From assembly GCA_030710605.1 (NCBI GenBank), contig CP092874.1, positions 38,291,063 through 38,355,062 on the forward strand: 64,000 nucleotides of DNA. Reading direction: 5' to 3'. Position numbers and translations under genes: made by a program. The stretch comes from Cordylochernes scorpioides (taxonomy: Eukaryota; Arthropoda; Arachnida; Pseudoscorpiones; Chernetidae). The number at the start of each line of letters is the position of its first letter. Within the stretch, counting starts at the first letter, position 1. The notes under the pieces were generated by a model. The model worked only from the letters and a program-made list of their open reading frames with translations, had not been told where the DNA came from and made no database searches. Positions 44,495-54,199 of the stretch are shown one piece after another.

Positions 44495-46109
44495 CAGTAA
44501 TCCCTCGTTAAGACGAACTCAACGGGAGAACGAAATACCCTTTTCGTCTTAAAAGAATATATACTGAATTCGTATAAACCGAATTCGTATTAGACGAATT
44601 GAATTCGTGGTATCCGGGGGTTGTACTTATGTACTACTGATGAGTAAGAAAACTACATTTCTGAGGAATAACGAATAAATTTATTTGAAAACAATATTAA
44701 TGAAAATATTTTATAATTTTAAGGAACAACAATTATATATGTATATGTATGTACATAAAGTATTTTATTTTAAAAGACAATTTGGATAATATAATCACAA
44801 TGTAAGGCAATAACATGAGAATATAAGTTTATTTTAAAACACAAATAAAAAGAACAACAAAAGAAACAACTTACATAATATACTTGGTACATACAATGTT
44901 TATGTGTATGCAGCATATGCAGTATGCATAGAGTATCCTATATCTGGGTTTTCTCTGCAGGCTTCAGAAAGTCTGTTATAGTTTTTTGGTGGTATTTGAT
45001 CGGGCACTGTTTCAGACACTCCCTTCTTATTTTATCCAGGTCATCTTCAAAATGAACATCAATATCCGCAGAGGTTTTGGACAACTTCTGGAGGGTTTCG
45101 AGGGCCGCGATTACTTCCCCTCTAGTAGGCATCATTATCTCTTCTTTCACCTCATCGTCTTCTGTTTCTTCTTCTTCTTTCTTCTTTTCTTCTAATTCGG
45201 GTGAACCGCAAATTTCCAACCCTTCATCCAGGGCAACAAACTTCAGGAAAGTCAAAGTCTCAGCTGGGTTTGTAGCTGAAAGGAGTTTGGTCCATTCTTC
45301 AGGCTCATCAAGCATTGTTTCTGGAAGTGAAAACGAATCAGCTGTTTTTTCCACACCCAATGAGACACTTATTTCTTTAGCCTTTTCTTTGACAAGTGCG
45401 CCGGATACAGGAATATTATTTTGTCTACTTTTTTTAAACCATTTTAAAAGCTCATCTTCCACGTCTTGATGGGATGCTTTTCGAAGTCGTTTTGAAGAGC
45501 TCGAAGACCCTGAAGCAACAGCCGCATCTATTTTTTCTTTGTTTTTTAGAATGGTTGATAATGTGGATTTCGCAATTTGAAAATTTTCGGCAATTTGCAA
45601 CTTAGATAACACTCCACGTGCAACTTCGTCCAAAATTTTACTTTTTAAGGCAAGATCAATGGCGCTTTTATTTTCGCGGTTTAGATGACATGTTTATGTA
45701 GTTTTTTTTTTATGGAAGCTCAAACAATTCACACTTCGATTATTTAGAATTTAATAATTTTTATTTCAAGCGCATTATTTTATAATACAATCAATTAGTC
45801 GGTTATAAAAAATATATAACAAATAGAAATAAGTCCTTTTTCTTCTGAGAGCTCGATTTACACAGATTATTATTCACAGAATATATTTTTATTATTTATA
45901 TTACATATTATAACATATTAGAATTCGTTTTAACCGATTGATTAGTTCTGCTGGGGGCTAAATTTGATTCGTATTTCGTCATAACCGAATATTTCGTCTT
46001 AACCGGCAAAATCTCTTTGGAAAGCATTGAAATTTAACGGGGGAAAAGAAACGGTTCGCGCAAACCGAGAGTTCGTATAATCCGAGTTCGTGATAACGAG
46101 GGATTTCTG
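44495..46109 (-). mobile_element. Tigger/pogo transposon, internally deleted
   Basis: The ends CAGTAATCCCTCGTTAAGAC and the inverse of GTGATAACGAGGGATTTCTG are about 26-bp inverted repeats with TA outside both (44493-44494, 46110-46111). Both subterminal regions contain repeated AATTCGT/TTCGTCTTA words, as Tigger elements do. At 1615 bp it is about 1 kb shorter than an autonomous Tigger. Confidence 0.9.
44938..45633 (-). pseudogene. Tigger transposase lacking the DDE domain
   Basis: 231 residues. N-terminal psq/CENP-B helix-turn-helix (IAENFQIAKSTLSTILKNKEKI), then the CENP-B-type DNA-binding domain (VEDELLKWFKKSRQNNIPVSGALVKEKAKEI), then an in-frame jump near residue 95 to the C-terminal region (LDEPEEWTKLL, acidic Glu/Lys tract, KRRECLKQCPIKYHQKTITDFL). 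The entire DDE catalytic core is missing although the frame is preserved. Upstream the N-terminus continues in frame (NRENKSAIDLALKSKIL) but an ATG at about 45690 is out of frame by one base, so the natural start is broken. What remains is a pure DNA-binding protein of CENP-B type. Confidence 0.85.
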
Positions 46110-46359
46110 TATATGAATAAATAAGATACAAAAGGATAAATAGGTTTCAAAAAAATATATATTTATATATAGAGAGAGAGAAACTTTCGTTCTCTTAATA
46201 TTGTTTTTATTACTTATTCACTCCAATGTGTTTAAAATATAATATACCAAGGTAATACTTATACATTGATAGAGTGGAGTAGAATTTACATGGGTAATAT
46301 GAACATGGAGAAACTACTCAGAGTGCCATGTGTAATTCGATAAAAAAAAGGGCAAATAT
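46110..46359. other. Non-coding stretch
   Basis: Contains a short AGAGAGAG/ATATAT simple repeat near 46165-46192 and no gene. Confidence 0.5.
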
Positions 46360-46640
46360 ATCAATCTTAAATTAAATTATAATCTTATCAAATCCCTAGA
46401 AAACCAAATACTTAAACAAAGACTGACCTACTTTGGACATATAATGACAGTAAATGGTTTAGGAAAGATGTTGATGGGAAAAATGAAGAAAGAGAGGAAA
46501 ACCTGCAATGAGATTTCTATAAGAGGTAAAGAACGTTGTCTTTCCTTAGGCTTTTTAAAGATACTGAATCCAAGAAGAATAATCAAAAATCATTGATTTA
46601 CAAGAGAGGGAACAAAATTAAAGAGAAACTTATAACACAG
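46360..46640 (+). pseudogene. LINE ORF2 C-terminal remnant
   Basis: The plus frame reads LENQILKQRLTYFGHIMTVNGLGKMLMGKMKKER, the familiar end of many LINE ORF2 proteins (RLTFFGHVMR..GLE..ML.GK.EGKR). It is 5'-truncated and followed by degenerate sequence. Clade cannot be assigned from this much. Confidence 0.6.
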
Positions 46641-46850
46641 TAAATAAAGAGAAACGTATCTTCTTACGGTTAGCGTCTATTTACTTGTGATCTTATACAC
46701 GCATACTCTGTGGAAACAATTAATTAATTAAACTTAAAATATATATAAAACAAAAAAGGCTTCCGGAAAATCACTATATAAGCTGTGAGTGATGGCCACT
46801 AACAGATCAAACTGGAGAATAGTTGTCTATATAGTCACCAAAAGTCGAAA
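46641..46850. other. Non-coding stretch
   Basis: AT-rich, with nothing recognised. Confidence 0.4.
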
Positions 46851-46854
46851 GGGG

Positions 46855-46935
46855 TTCGGTGAAAGGGTGGTCTAAACCGTTTATTTTCGACCGCTACGAC
46901 CCAGGTTCGAATTCTGCATTGAAAACTTTAATCTG
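46855..46935 (+). mobile_element. tRNA-derived SINE head
   Basis: A-box-like GGGTGGTCTAAACC and B-box GGTTCGAATTC are correctly spaced, with a CGACCGCTACGACC anticodon-arm region and GCATTGA end. It does not fold into a complete tRNA, so it is a SINE or tRNA relic. Confidence 0.5.
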
Positions 46936-47044
46936 ATTTTCAAAAAATGCTCTAATGGTTCCCGATTCTTGCAAAAATCCAACCCCACCAGCGAGTTCGA
47001 GTAACCAAACGGGGTTCTTGAAAATTTGTAAGTGCAAAGTTGAA

Positions 47045-47135
47045 CTGCTTTTCATGTGTAAATATGTGGTGCACTTACAGTAAAAGCAGTCGTCAACCTC
47101 TACCCACCATGATTATCATGGCCTGTACCACGTGT
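47045..47135 (+). repeat. Single 78-bp satellite unit
   Basis: TGTGGTGCACTTACAGTA, CAACCTCTACCCACCATG and ATCATGGCCTGTACCACGTG match one unit of the array at 8505-8678 and 11043-11740. Confidence 0.8.
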
Positions 47136-47206
47136 ACTAGGGATAAACAAACAAAAAAAAGGTCGAACTTGACTTGGTGGACGCTAACAATTTATAAATA
47201 TATTAT

Positions 47207-47322
47207 GATGTAGATCAGAGTATGTAAATATAAGAAGATACGGTGTAGTCAGAGTATGTAAATATAAGTTGACGATGTAGATCAGAGTATGTAAATATAA
47301 GATGACGATGTAGATCATAGTA
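47207..47322 (+). repeat. Short tandem repeat interrupted by the Helitron
   Basis: Units of about 33 bp containing GATCAGAGTATGTAAATATA, at least three before the Helitron. The last unit is cut after GATCATAGTA and its remainder (TGTAAATATAAGTGA) resumes at 48452, directly after the Helitron. Confidence 0.88.
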
Positions 47323-48451
47323 TCTACTTATATAATTGCCTTATTCTGAAGCTCACGGATAGAATGCGTGCCCATTGGCTGCCGCCGGCGAACACGTGTC
47401 CTCCCTGCCCCCCTCTAGACAACCCTGTTATCAGCTGTGTGATACATACACCTGTCTATAGCGGCCATTCTAGACAACCCTGTTATCAGCAGTGTGTTAC
47501 ATCCACCTGTCTATACAGACCACCCTGTCTATAGCGGACACTTTAGGCAACCCTGTAATCAGCAGTGTGTTACATCCACCTGTCTATACAGACCACCCTG
47601 TATATAGCGGCCATTCTAGAAAACCCTGTTATCAGCTGTGTGATACATACACCTGTCTATAGCGGCCACTCTAGACAACCCTGTTATCAGCTGTGTGATA
47701 CATCCACCTGTCTATACAGACCACCCTGCCTATAGCGGTCACCTTAGGCAACCCTGTTATCATTAGTGTGTTACATTCACCTGTCTATACAGACCACCCT
47801 GTCTATAGCGGACACTTTAGGCAACCCTGTAATCAGCAGTGTGTTACATCCACCTGTCTATACAGACCACCCTGTATATAGCGGCCATTCTAGAAAACCC
47901 TGTTATCAGCTGTGTGATACATACACCTGTCTATAGCGGCCACTCTAGACAACCCTGTTATCAGCTGTGTGATACATCCACCTGTCTATACAGACCACCC
48001 TGTCTATAGCGGTCACCTTAGGCAACCCTGTTATCATTAGTGTGTTACATTCACCTGTCTATACAGACCACCCTGTCTATAGCGGTCACCTTAGGCAACC
48101 CTGTTATCAGCAGTGTGATACATACACCTGTCTATACAGACCACCCTGTCTATAGCGGCCACTCTAGACAACCCTGTTATCGGCTGTGTGATACATACAC
48201 CTGTCTATACAGACCACCCTGTCTATAGCGGCCACTCTAGACAACCCTGTTATCGGCTGTGTGATACATACACCTGTCTATACAGACCACCCTGTCTATA
48301 GCGGCCACTCTAGACAACCCTGGTATCGCCTGTGTGATACATACACCTGTCTATACAAACCACCCTGTCTATAGCGACCACCCAAGACAACGTTTTTAAA
48401 ATATATTCGCACTCGGGTAAAACCCGGGCGTTGCCCGGGCCATTCGTCTAG
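47323..48451 (+). mobile_element. Non-autonomous Helitron with exact ends
   Basis: It starts TCTACTTATATAATTGCC after an A and ends with hairpin CCCGGGC-GTT-GCCCGGG (48423-48439), 8 bases, then CTAG before a T. The site is A|T without duplication, as Helitrons require. Joining the flanks restores a unit of the adjacent tandem repeat, which proves both ends. The interior is mostly a tandem satellite (47400-48390) and codes for nothing, so movement depends on a replicase elsewhere. Confidence 0.92.
47400..48390 (+). repeat. 73/55-bp satellite with 274-bp higher order, inside the Helitron
   Basis: The basic unit of 73 bp (ACCTGTCTATACAGACCACC, CTGTCTATAGCGG, CAACCCTGTTATCAG, GTGTGATACAT) occurs about 14 times; some units lack an 18-bp part and measure 55 bp. 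The stretch from 47527 is repeated from 47801, a 274-bp block of 73+73+55+73. The last units (48100-48340) are the most alike. Frames of 60-65 codons inside are repeat artefacts. Confidence 0.93.
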
Positions 48452-48474
48452 TGTAAATATAAGTGATAAGGAAG

Positions 48475-49645
48475 AAAAGGAACATCTTCCCATCTGGACT
48501 TGCTAGACTAGCGTGACGATCCGAAATTACCTCCCCTCGCATCTCTTTCAACCAATCAATTTCCATTTTTCACTTTCCAATTAAGAATGAAGGGCAAACC
48601 AATATTTTCTCCTAATTAATTTGTAATTAAATACCTCATTAACATCTTCATGTCTTTTCCTATTGATTGGATTTGTTCAATACAAAAATAATAATTAGTT
48701 TTCATTGTTGTAAGCACACCCACTCTCTTATTCTCTGTGTTGGTGTGTCGAAATGCTATCCTTTCTTAACTTTTGTAATTAAAGACAGAATGTGGATATT
48801 GTTCTAACATCTTCTTTTAATTAGCTAATTGGTAGGTTTGTGTATTCTTTTACTAATTAATTATTTATTTAATAAGATCATCTAATTAATTTTAATATAG
48901 AGATAGGGTTTTAAGTTATATATTTTTTCTCTATGTGAAAAATTAGAGATGACTTTTTAACTTGGAATATGTTCCTATTGTTTGTCATATTACGGAGTTG
49001 AGCAAGTTGTGTGAAAAATATCTGAAATTTGAGAATTTCAGCGTTTTAAAATATAAAAATCGTTGTGATAAATATATATATATATATTTATTTATAATGA
49101 GAGATGACGCCCTGCCATCTAAGATACACATGTGAGCGGTCATGAAATGCCTTTTTTGGTTTTATAAAAGTATAAAAAGGAACAACAACTACACACTTTT
49201 CTTTCTTATTATACATCTATACGAATGATCGTTCAACGAACAGGCCTAGAACTAAAATCAGTCCTAATTTATACTAAAGTTTTATATTTATATTATAAAT
49301 ACAAACTCTATATATATATCGAATGCAATGATTCCAAATGTGGATTTATTCCCTTTTTTTTAAGAAGACAAATTCCGTAAATATGTAAATATGTTGCATG
49401 AGGTAAAAGAATACTTATGTAAATATAAAAGGATAGATGTGTATGATGTGGGATGAAGAGAGTTGAAATCATCAAAATAAAAGTTTAACTTTTATGGTGT
49501 CTGAGATTTGAGTCAACCTATAGGTAGAAAACACACGTAAAATTTGTGATTATTATTTTTAGCAATGTGTTTCTTATGAGCTAAGTCGTCTTACCTAATA
49601 AATTTTATCATTAAATTAGATCTGTAAAGACAATATTTTATAAAA
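48475..49645. other. AT-rich non-coding stretch
   Basis: No gene. 49095-49150 (GATGACGCCCTGCCATCTAA) resembles the edge of the palindromic MITE at 40338-40579. Confidence 0.5.
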
Positions 49646-49649
49646 CAAG

Positions 49650-50090
49650 GGCAAGTCAATAAGTAATAGGCATACACAATGACCTATAGAAAATTCTATA
49701 GATAGGTCATCATAACTATAATGCTTTATAATTATATAAACATTCCTATTCTCATGTCTTCAAACAGAATTAAGATATATATTGTACATGTTCAGATATG
49801 CAGCCTGAAGTAAACAAGAATCCGACAACGGTCGGTGATGGAGTTCCTGTTTAAGTCCTGATACATTTCAGCCACTGTAATTCTCTCGAAGTCTGTGTAT
49901 GAAGCCATGGATAGAAACACAATACAAAGATGGTTTCAGAGCTTCCAGACTGGTGATGTTGATTTCAGTGATAAAGAAATGCCAGGAAGGCCAACCTCTG
50001 TAGTGACAGACCAAAATTTGGCTCAAACTGAGGAATTGATTAAGAACAACCGGACAATTACGAGATATTAAATAATGAAATAATTTACTT
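49650..50090 (+). pseudogene. Mariner transposase N-terminal fragment
   Basis: A possible left end AAGGGCAAGTCAATAAGTAA lies near 49648. The plus frame from about 49900 reads NTIQRWFQSFQTGDVDFSDKEMPGRPTSVVTDQ...LIKNNRTITRY, the linker and second helix-turn-helix of a mariner transposase, and stops at about 50070. No catalytic domain or right terminal repeat follows. A different family from the one at 31338-32286. Confidence 0.65.
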
Positions 50091-50446
50091 TGCATAAAAA
50101 GGTTTTTTAAAACTTATTACTGATATTGGATATTGAAAATTAGCTGCAATTTCATAAATAGTTCTTCTCATTTAAGGGGTAGAACGAGGAATTCTCTTTC
50201 GAAATTTGTTCTTTTTTCAGCATTGACATACTTTTAACAAAATTAAATAATTTAATTATTTACAATGTAAATTTAAACAGATGAAGGAATTTATTCCGAA
50301 AGTTCTTCGTTCTATGTAAATAAATAGTGTTGAGAGAAACGTATCGAGGTTTATCAATGTCTTTAAAACAAACATCTAGTGATATTTACAGTGGATTTAT
50401 GTCAAAAGGTGATCCATTGAATATATTTATATAAGAAAAGGGCTTA

Positions 50447-51005
50447 CCTGGATCTGTTAAAATAAAAAAAAAAACACTTTTTCTCAAAATATTTCGAGGG
50501 ATTGCTCCCTCTTTAACAATTTATTGCACAATAAACTTAAAGGTATTTAAAAATTTCTTGTAGATCACATGGAAACAATGAACAATCACATGAACAATAA
50601 AAAAATTTACAAATTCGAAACTATTTTAAAGGCGTAAGGTTCTTTTTGAAATTAAACAATTTCTACTGCCCTTACTGCAATGGAAAAATTAATGGGAGGG
50701 CCTGGCTTATCAGTGGTGAACCCTCCCAGCGGTTTCGCCAGTTTAATCTACCATACCATACCATATTAATTTTTCCATTACAGTAAAGGCAGTAGAAATT
50801 GTTTAATTTAAAAAAAAAAACCTTACGCCTTTAAAATAGTTTCGAATTTTGATAAAAGATGGCGCGCTAGTGCATCATATTATAAATGACAAATTTGTTT
50901 AATTGTGATCTAAAAGAATATGTAAATTTACCTTTAAGTATTTTGAGCAATCCCTCGAAATATTTTGAAGTAAAAGTAGTTTTTTTTTTCTTTCACAGAT
51001 CCAGG
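50447..51005. mobile_element. Long foldback element
   Basis: 559 bp. CCTGGATCTGTTAAAATA...TATTTCGAGGGATTGCTC at the left pairs with the inverse ending at 51005. A second, inner pair of arms (AAACTATTTTAAAGGCGTAA...AACAATTTCTACTGCC and inverse) continues the palindrome to a loop of about 75 bp near 50690-50765. The two pairs are separated by unpaired DNA at 50510-50605 and 50880-50940. Relatives of the centre lie at 20200-20270 and 39820-39880. Non-coding. Confidence 0.82.
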
Positions 51006-51060
51006 AACATCCATCTTTATATATAAATTATAGAGAAGTTATATTTCTTTTAAAATAGAT

Positions 51061-51245
51061 ACTTCGCCAGTTAAAGTTTTATTTTCTCAACGTTTCAACA
51101 AAACTTTTTTGTCTTCGTCAGGAGAAATAAATAAACCATTTGGCAAGGTGTTAAAAATTGTTCTCTATTTATTTCTTTTGACGAAAACTAATATTTTTGT
51201 TGAAACGTTGAGATAATAAATCTTTAGCTGGCCGAAGTGCCTATT
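51061..51245. mobile_element. Foldback element with hammerhead-like motif in each arm
   Basis: The arms ACTTCGCCAGTTAAAG...CTCAACGTTTCAAC and GTTGAAACGTTGAG...CTTTAGCTGGCCGAAGT are inverses. On the minus strand at 51087-51121 the left arm reads CTGACGA, a stem ACAAAA-AAG-TTTTGT, then GAAAC: both conserved hammerhead boxes (CUGANGA and GAAA) around a perfect helix II. The right arm (51178-51212, plus) has the same layout with TTGACGA. Fragments lie at 1188-1275 and 18850-18955. Confidence 0.65.
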
Positions 51246-51624
51246 TTTTACAGAAATATAAATGCCGGCCAGGCAACCTCTATTTTTAAGAGGAGTTATA
51301 GTAAATCTACTTACAAACATGATTAGTAACACGGGTATATTAAGCAACAATTTTGCCAATTTAATTCAATGATAGATTTATTTATAAATTAAGTGTTAAT
51401 TTATCAGTTAGATAAATATTCAGCGAGACACTATGTAAATAGGCAATGAAGTATTATCTAGCAATTACGAATTCTATTTCTGTATGTAAATAGATAGTAA
51501 ATTTGCCGGGAGGATATTGATCACTAAGAATTAAAGGTCGTTTCTCCCGTCAAAATTGGTCGGCACTTTACCAGCTAAACACCTCTTTGACAGATTGTGA
51601 AGATTCCATGGGATCCCTTGTGGG
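51246..51624. other. Non-coding stretch, repeat fragments
   Basis: 51250-51300 continues the repeat shared with 1225-1275. 51510-51560 shares GTTTCTCCCGTCAAA with 39660-39690. No gene. Confidence 0.45.
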
Positions 51625-51639
51625 ATCTATCTCATGAAA

Positions 51640-51925
51640 AAAGAGTCGGTGGATGAGTAGGTAACACCCTCGATTCTCGACAGTCATGAACCGGGATCGA
51701 ATCCTGGGTTAACATTTTGTTTAATATGTGAATAACCTTCACATATTATTCATTGTTGATATTATAATAAAATAGGTTGCTCTTTTTTAGTGGTACCTAA
51801 TAAAGTGATTTTGGAACAAGTTATTTTATGGAAGAAAGAAAGTCGGTGGACGAATGGTTAAAACCCTCGATTCCCGACAGCAATGAACCGTAATCTAATC
51901 CCGCATTTGACACTTGTTTTAATAT
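51640..51925 (+). mobile_element. Two copies of a tRNA-derived SINE
   Basis: Copy 1 (about 51646-51725): GTCGGTGGATGAGTAGGTAA (A box) and CGGGATCGAATCCTGG (B box), then TTTAATATGTGAATAACCTT. Copy 2 (about 51840-51925): GTCGGTGGACGAATGGTTAA, degenerate B box, and an inverted form of the tail (AATATGTGAAGGTTATTCAC). The heads are 190 bp apart in the same orientation. Confidence 0.6.
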
Positions 51926-52129
51926 GTGAAGGTTATTCACATATTACTCTTTTTTCATTATTACATTTTTTTCTATTTTTTTTTTCATGTGTAAAGCGTA
52001 GTTAAGCAAGTTTGGTCTTAAATACTCATTTCTTGGTTTCTCAGAAAGCCTCTGGGATCAAAAATATTTTTGGTTGCAGTGGTACAGCCTGCTCCACGCT
52101 CCAAAAGCGCGAAACGCGTTCGTGGATGG

Positions 52130-52262
52130 CTTTTCTAGATTTATCAAGAAAATGGATTGGCCAAATATCAGGGAACAGGCTAAATCAATGTTTAGTTGAT
52201 TTCTGTTCCACTAGATGGCGCTCTACCATCTAAAAAGCACATGTGCTCCTGGTCAGGATATG
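52130..52262 (+). mobile_element. Half copy of the palindromic MITE with consensus CTCF-like site
   Basis: TGGATTGGCCAAATATCAGG, GTTTAGTTGATTTCTGTTCC and GTCAGGATATGCCTTCTTT match one half of 40338-40579. At 52208-52224 it reads CCACTAGATGGCGCTCT. Confidence 0.65.
52208..52224 (+). promoter_or_regulatory. CTCF-like motif
   Basis: CCACTAGATGGCGC fits the conserved animal CTCF core (CCASYAGRKGGCRS) at every position. Binding is an inference; the site lies within a transposon copy. Confidence 0.45.
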
Positions 52263-52479
52263 CCTTCTTTATTTTAAATATTACTCATTGGTGCAAATAT
52301 CATAAGCTAGATTTTCTTTTTGAGATGTACCTAATACAGTGATTTTGGAACCAGGATCTCAAGGAATAAAGTCTGTGTGATAAGGGCCATATTAGAACGG
52401 AACAATTTCAATTTTTAATTACCATTAAAAACACTATCATGATATAATTTTCTTAATTTATCACGGATAATGGTAATCT

Positions 52480-52765
52480 GAAATATTGAACATTAAATAC
52501 ACCTATAGATGGCAGCAGCAATCTTTGAAAGGCATAGTTACAATATTTATTGTCATAAAGACACACCAGTAGACAAAAACGATACAACATTATATCGAAA
52601 ATTATGACTATATATTAATCCTGAAATATTCAAATTTTATTTTAAAATAAACCGATAGATGGCAGCAGCAATCTTTTCAAGGTATAGTTATAATATCTAT
52701 TATCATAAAGACACCAGTAGATATATAAACGATACAACATTATATCGAAAATAGTTACTTTTATC
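52480..52765. repeat. 160-bp tandem duplication
   Basis: AGATGGCAGCAGCAATCTTT begins at 52507 and recurs at 52667, with similar sequence through CGATACAACATTATATCGAA in both. A CTCF-like core (GTAGATGGCGCAC) follows at 52770. Confidence 0.85.
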
Positions 52766-52823
52766 ACATGTAGATGGCGCACTGTTTACTATGTCTATAA
52801 CATACACAGAGTAGGTTAAATAC

Positions 52824-53222
52824 AGGGTGATCCAAAAGTCCCGCACAACTTTAAAAATTAATAACTCCGCGAATATTTGCGCTAGAGCAATGCGGTAAAC
52901 ACCATTGTGTTCAGGATGCAATGGGATTTTTTATGGCAAATAATGAAAAATTCGAAATTGATTTTAGTTACAATTTTATTCGCCAGATGGGGCTCTACCA
53001 GAATCAGAGATTCAGCGGCCAAATTGTTTGATAAATTGAAAAATATAACTGATCGACACGTATTTTTCCTTTTTGAATACCAGGAAAAAACCCTAATAAT
53101 TTCAAATAACAAATTAATAAAACACCACTTCGCCAAAAGTATGAAGAATTGGTTAACGATTTTCAAATACAATCAGAGATATGTAAAATAGGTAAATGCA
53201 AATTTAAACGTGTAGCAAAAAG
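52824..53222 (+). repeat. Repeat with TIR-like start, copy 1
   Basis: It starts TA|CAGGGTGATCCAAAAGTCCC, which looks like the end of a Tc1/mariner-type transposon. 52893-53222 is repeated in inverse orientation at 63675-64000 with about 97% identity. A 90-codon frame is open in both copies, but most differences change amino acids (G/R, A/E, N/K, T/P, Y/C) and only one or two are silent, so it is not under protein selection. No opposite terminal repeat was found. Confidence 0.7.
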
Positions 53223-53372
53223 AAATTTGATATTTTAGATACGGTTTGTTTCCGAAGATAATAAATTTCTAATATTTTTAATTCAACTCTCACTCAGTAT
53301 CGATTATATTTATTTTAATTCATTTGAAAAATATGTATCTATCTCTGATAATTTATTTTACTCTGGAATGCC

Positions 53373-54195
53373 GTTGTTGTTGTTGTCGTGTCCAATAAAG
53401 AGCCTTAGATGTATCCATGCATCTCCATCACAGTAGCAGCAATATCCACTATCTTGGGTGTGTAAAGCTGCTGCTCTGGGTCTAAGTCAATTTTCTGCAA
53501 GGCTGCGGCCATTGCTGTACATGAGAATATGTGGGTAGGTGTTAGATCCACACCAGGACAGTTGTTGCATGTCCTATAGGTTCTTGTGCCATCTGAATGT
53601 ATTGTCATTCCTTTATAGTGTTTTGTTCTAAGTCTTGTTATAGTTTTTATCATTTTTCTCTCAGAGTTTATTTCGCATTTTGATCTTTTCTTATTTTTTT
53701 GTTTAATTATCTTGTATTTTGACAAAGAATCAGTGTCAAATAATGACATTTGTTCTTTCCTTTGGCTCAACTTTCTGGCTTTCTTTGCCAATTCAAATGC
53801 CATTTCATTACCCCCGATCCCAGCATGGGCAGGGATCCAATGTAGATTGAAGTTATTCTCCAATGGTTCCAGTTGGGTAAGTAACGAGTGTATTTTCTGT
53901 GTGATTTTAGTATTGCCCTTCTGAATTGCTTCTAGAGCGGATATGGAGTCGCTGTATATTAAAAAATTCCTTCTGCTTGATGCAGGGATGGATGGTTAAG
54001 GCATTACATCAAGGGCTTTCCAGATAGCTGTCAGTTCACAAGTGAAGTTTGACGAAATCTGTCCTGCTCCTTCTTTGATTTTGATGTTTGTTCCATCTTG
54101 CAGTATTATGTTAATTCCGGCCCCTCCATTACTCAGGGTAAGGTCTGAAGATCCATCTGTATATGCTGTTAAAGGGGGTGGCCTAGCATTTTTAA
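53373..54195 (-). pseudogene. LINE ORF2 C-terminus: RNase H domain (I-like)
   Basis: Two minus frames: 53996-54199 with the RNase H start (TAYTDGSSDLTLSNGGAGI, then FTCELTAIWKALD) and 53405-53863 with its end (HWIPAHAGIGGNEMAFELAKKA) plus the C-terminal Cys/His segment (CNNCPGVDLTPTHIFSC) and KIVDIAATVMEMHG. A frameshift lies between. A (CAA)n-type tail (GACAACAACAACAACG, minus) follows at about 53373-53390. The RNase H and simple-repeat tail indicate a LINE of the I group. It removes RNA from the cDNA hybrid during retrotransposition. It abuts a plus-strand LINE at 54200. Confidence 0.82.
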
Positions 54196-54199
54196 TCAA

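Noticed and set aside
47400..48390. CRISPR-like array of repeats and spacers
   Set aside because: Units are contiguous and variable throughout, without constant repeats and unique spacers, and the genome is eukaryotic.
48040..48493. Repetitive frames in the 47-48 kb satellite
   Set aside because: Produced by the 73-bp satellite units; they shift frame from unit to unit.
52907..53191. 94-codon frame conserved in two copies (52907-53191 plus and 63701-63985 minus), candidate novel gene pair
   Set aside because: The frame starts with GTG, not ATG, and differences between the copies are mostly amino-acid-changing (about six against one or two silent), so there is no sign of protein selection. 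It lies within a repeat with a transposon-like end.
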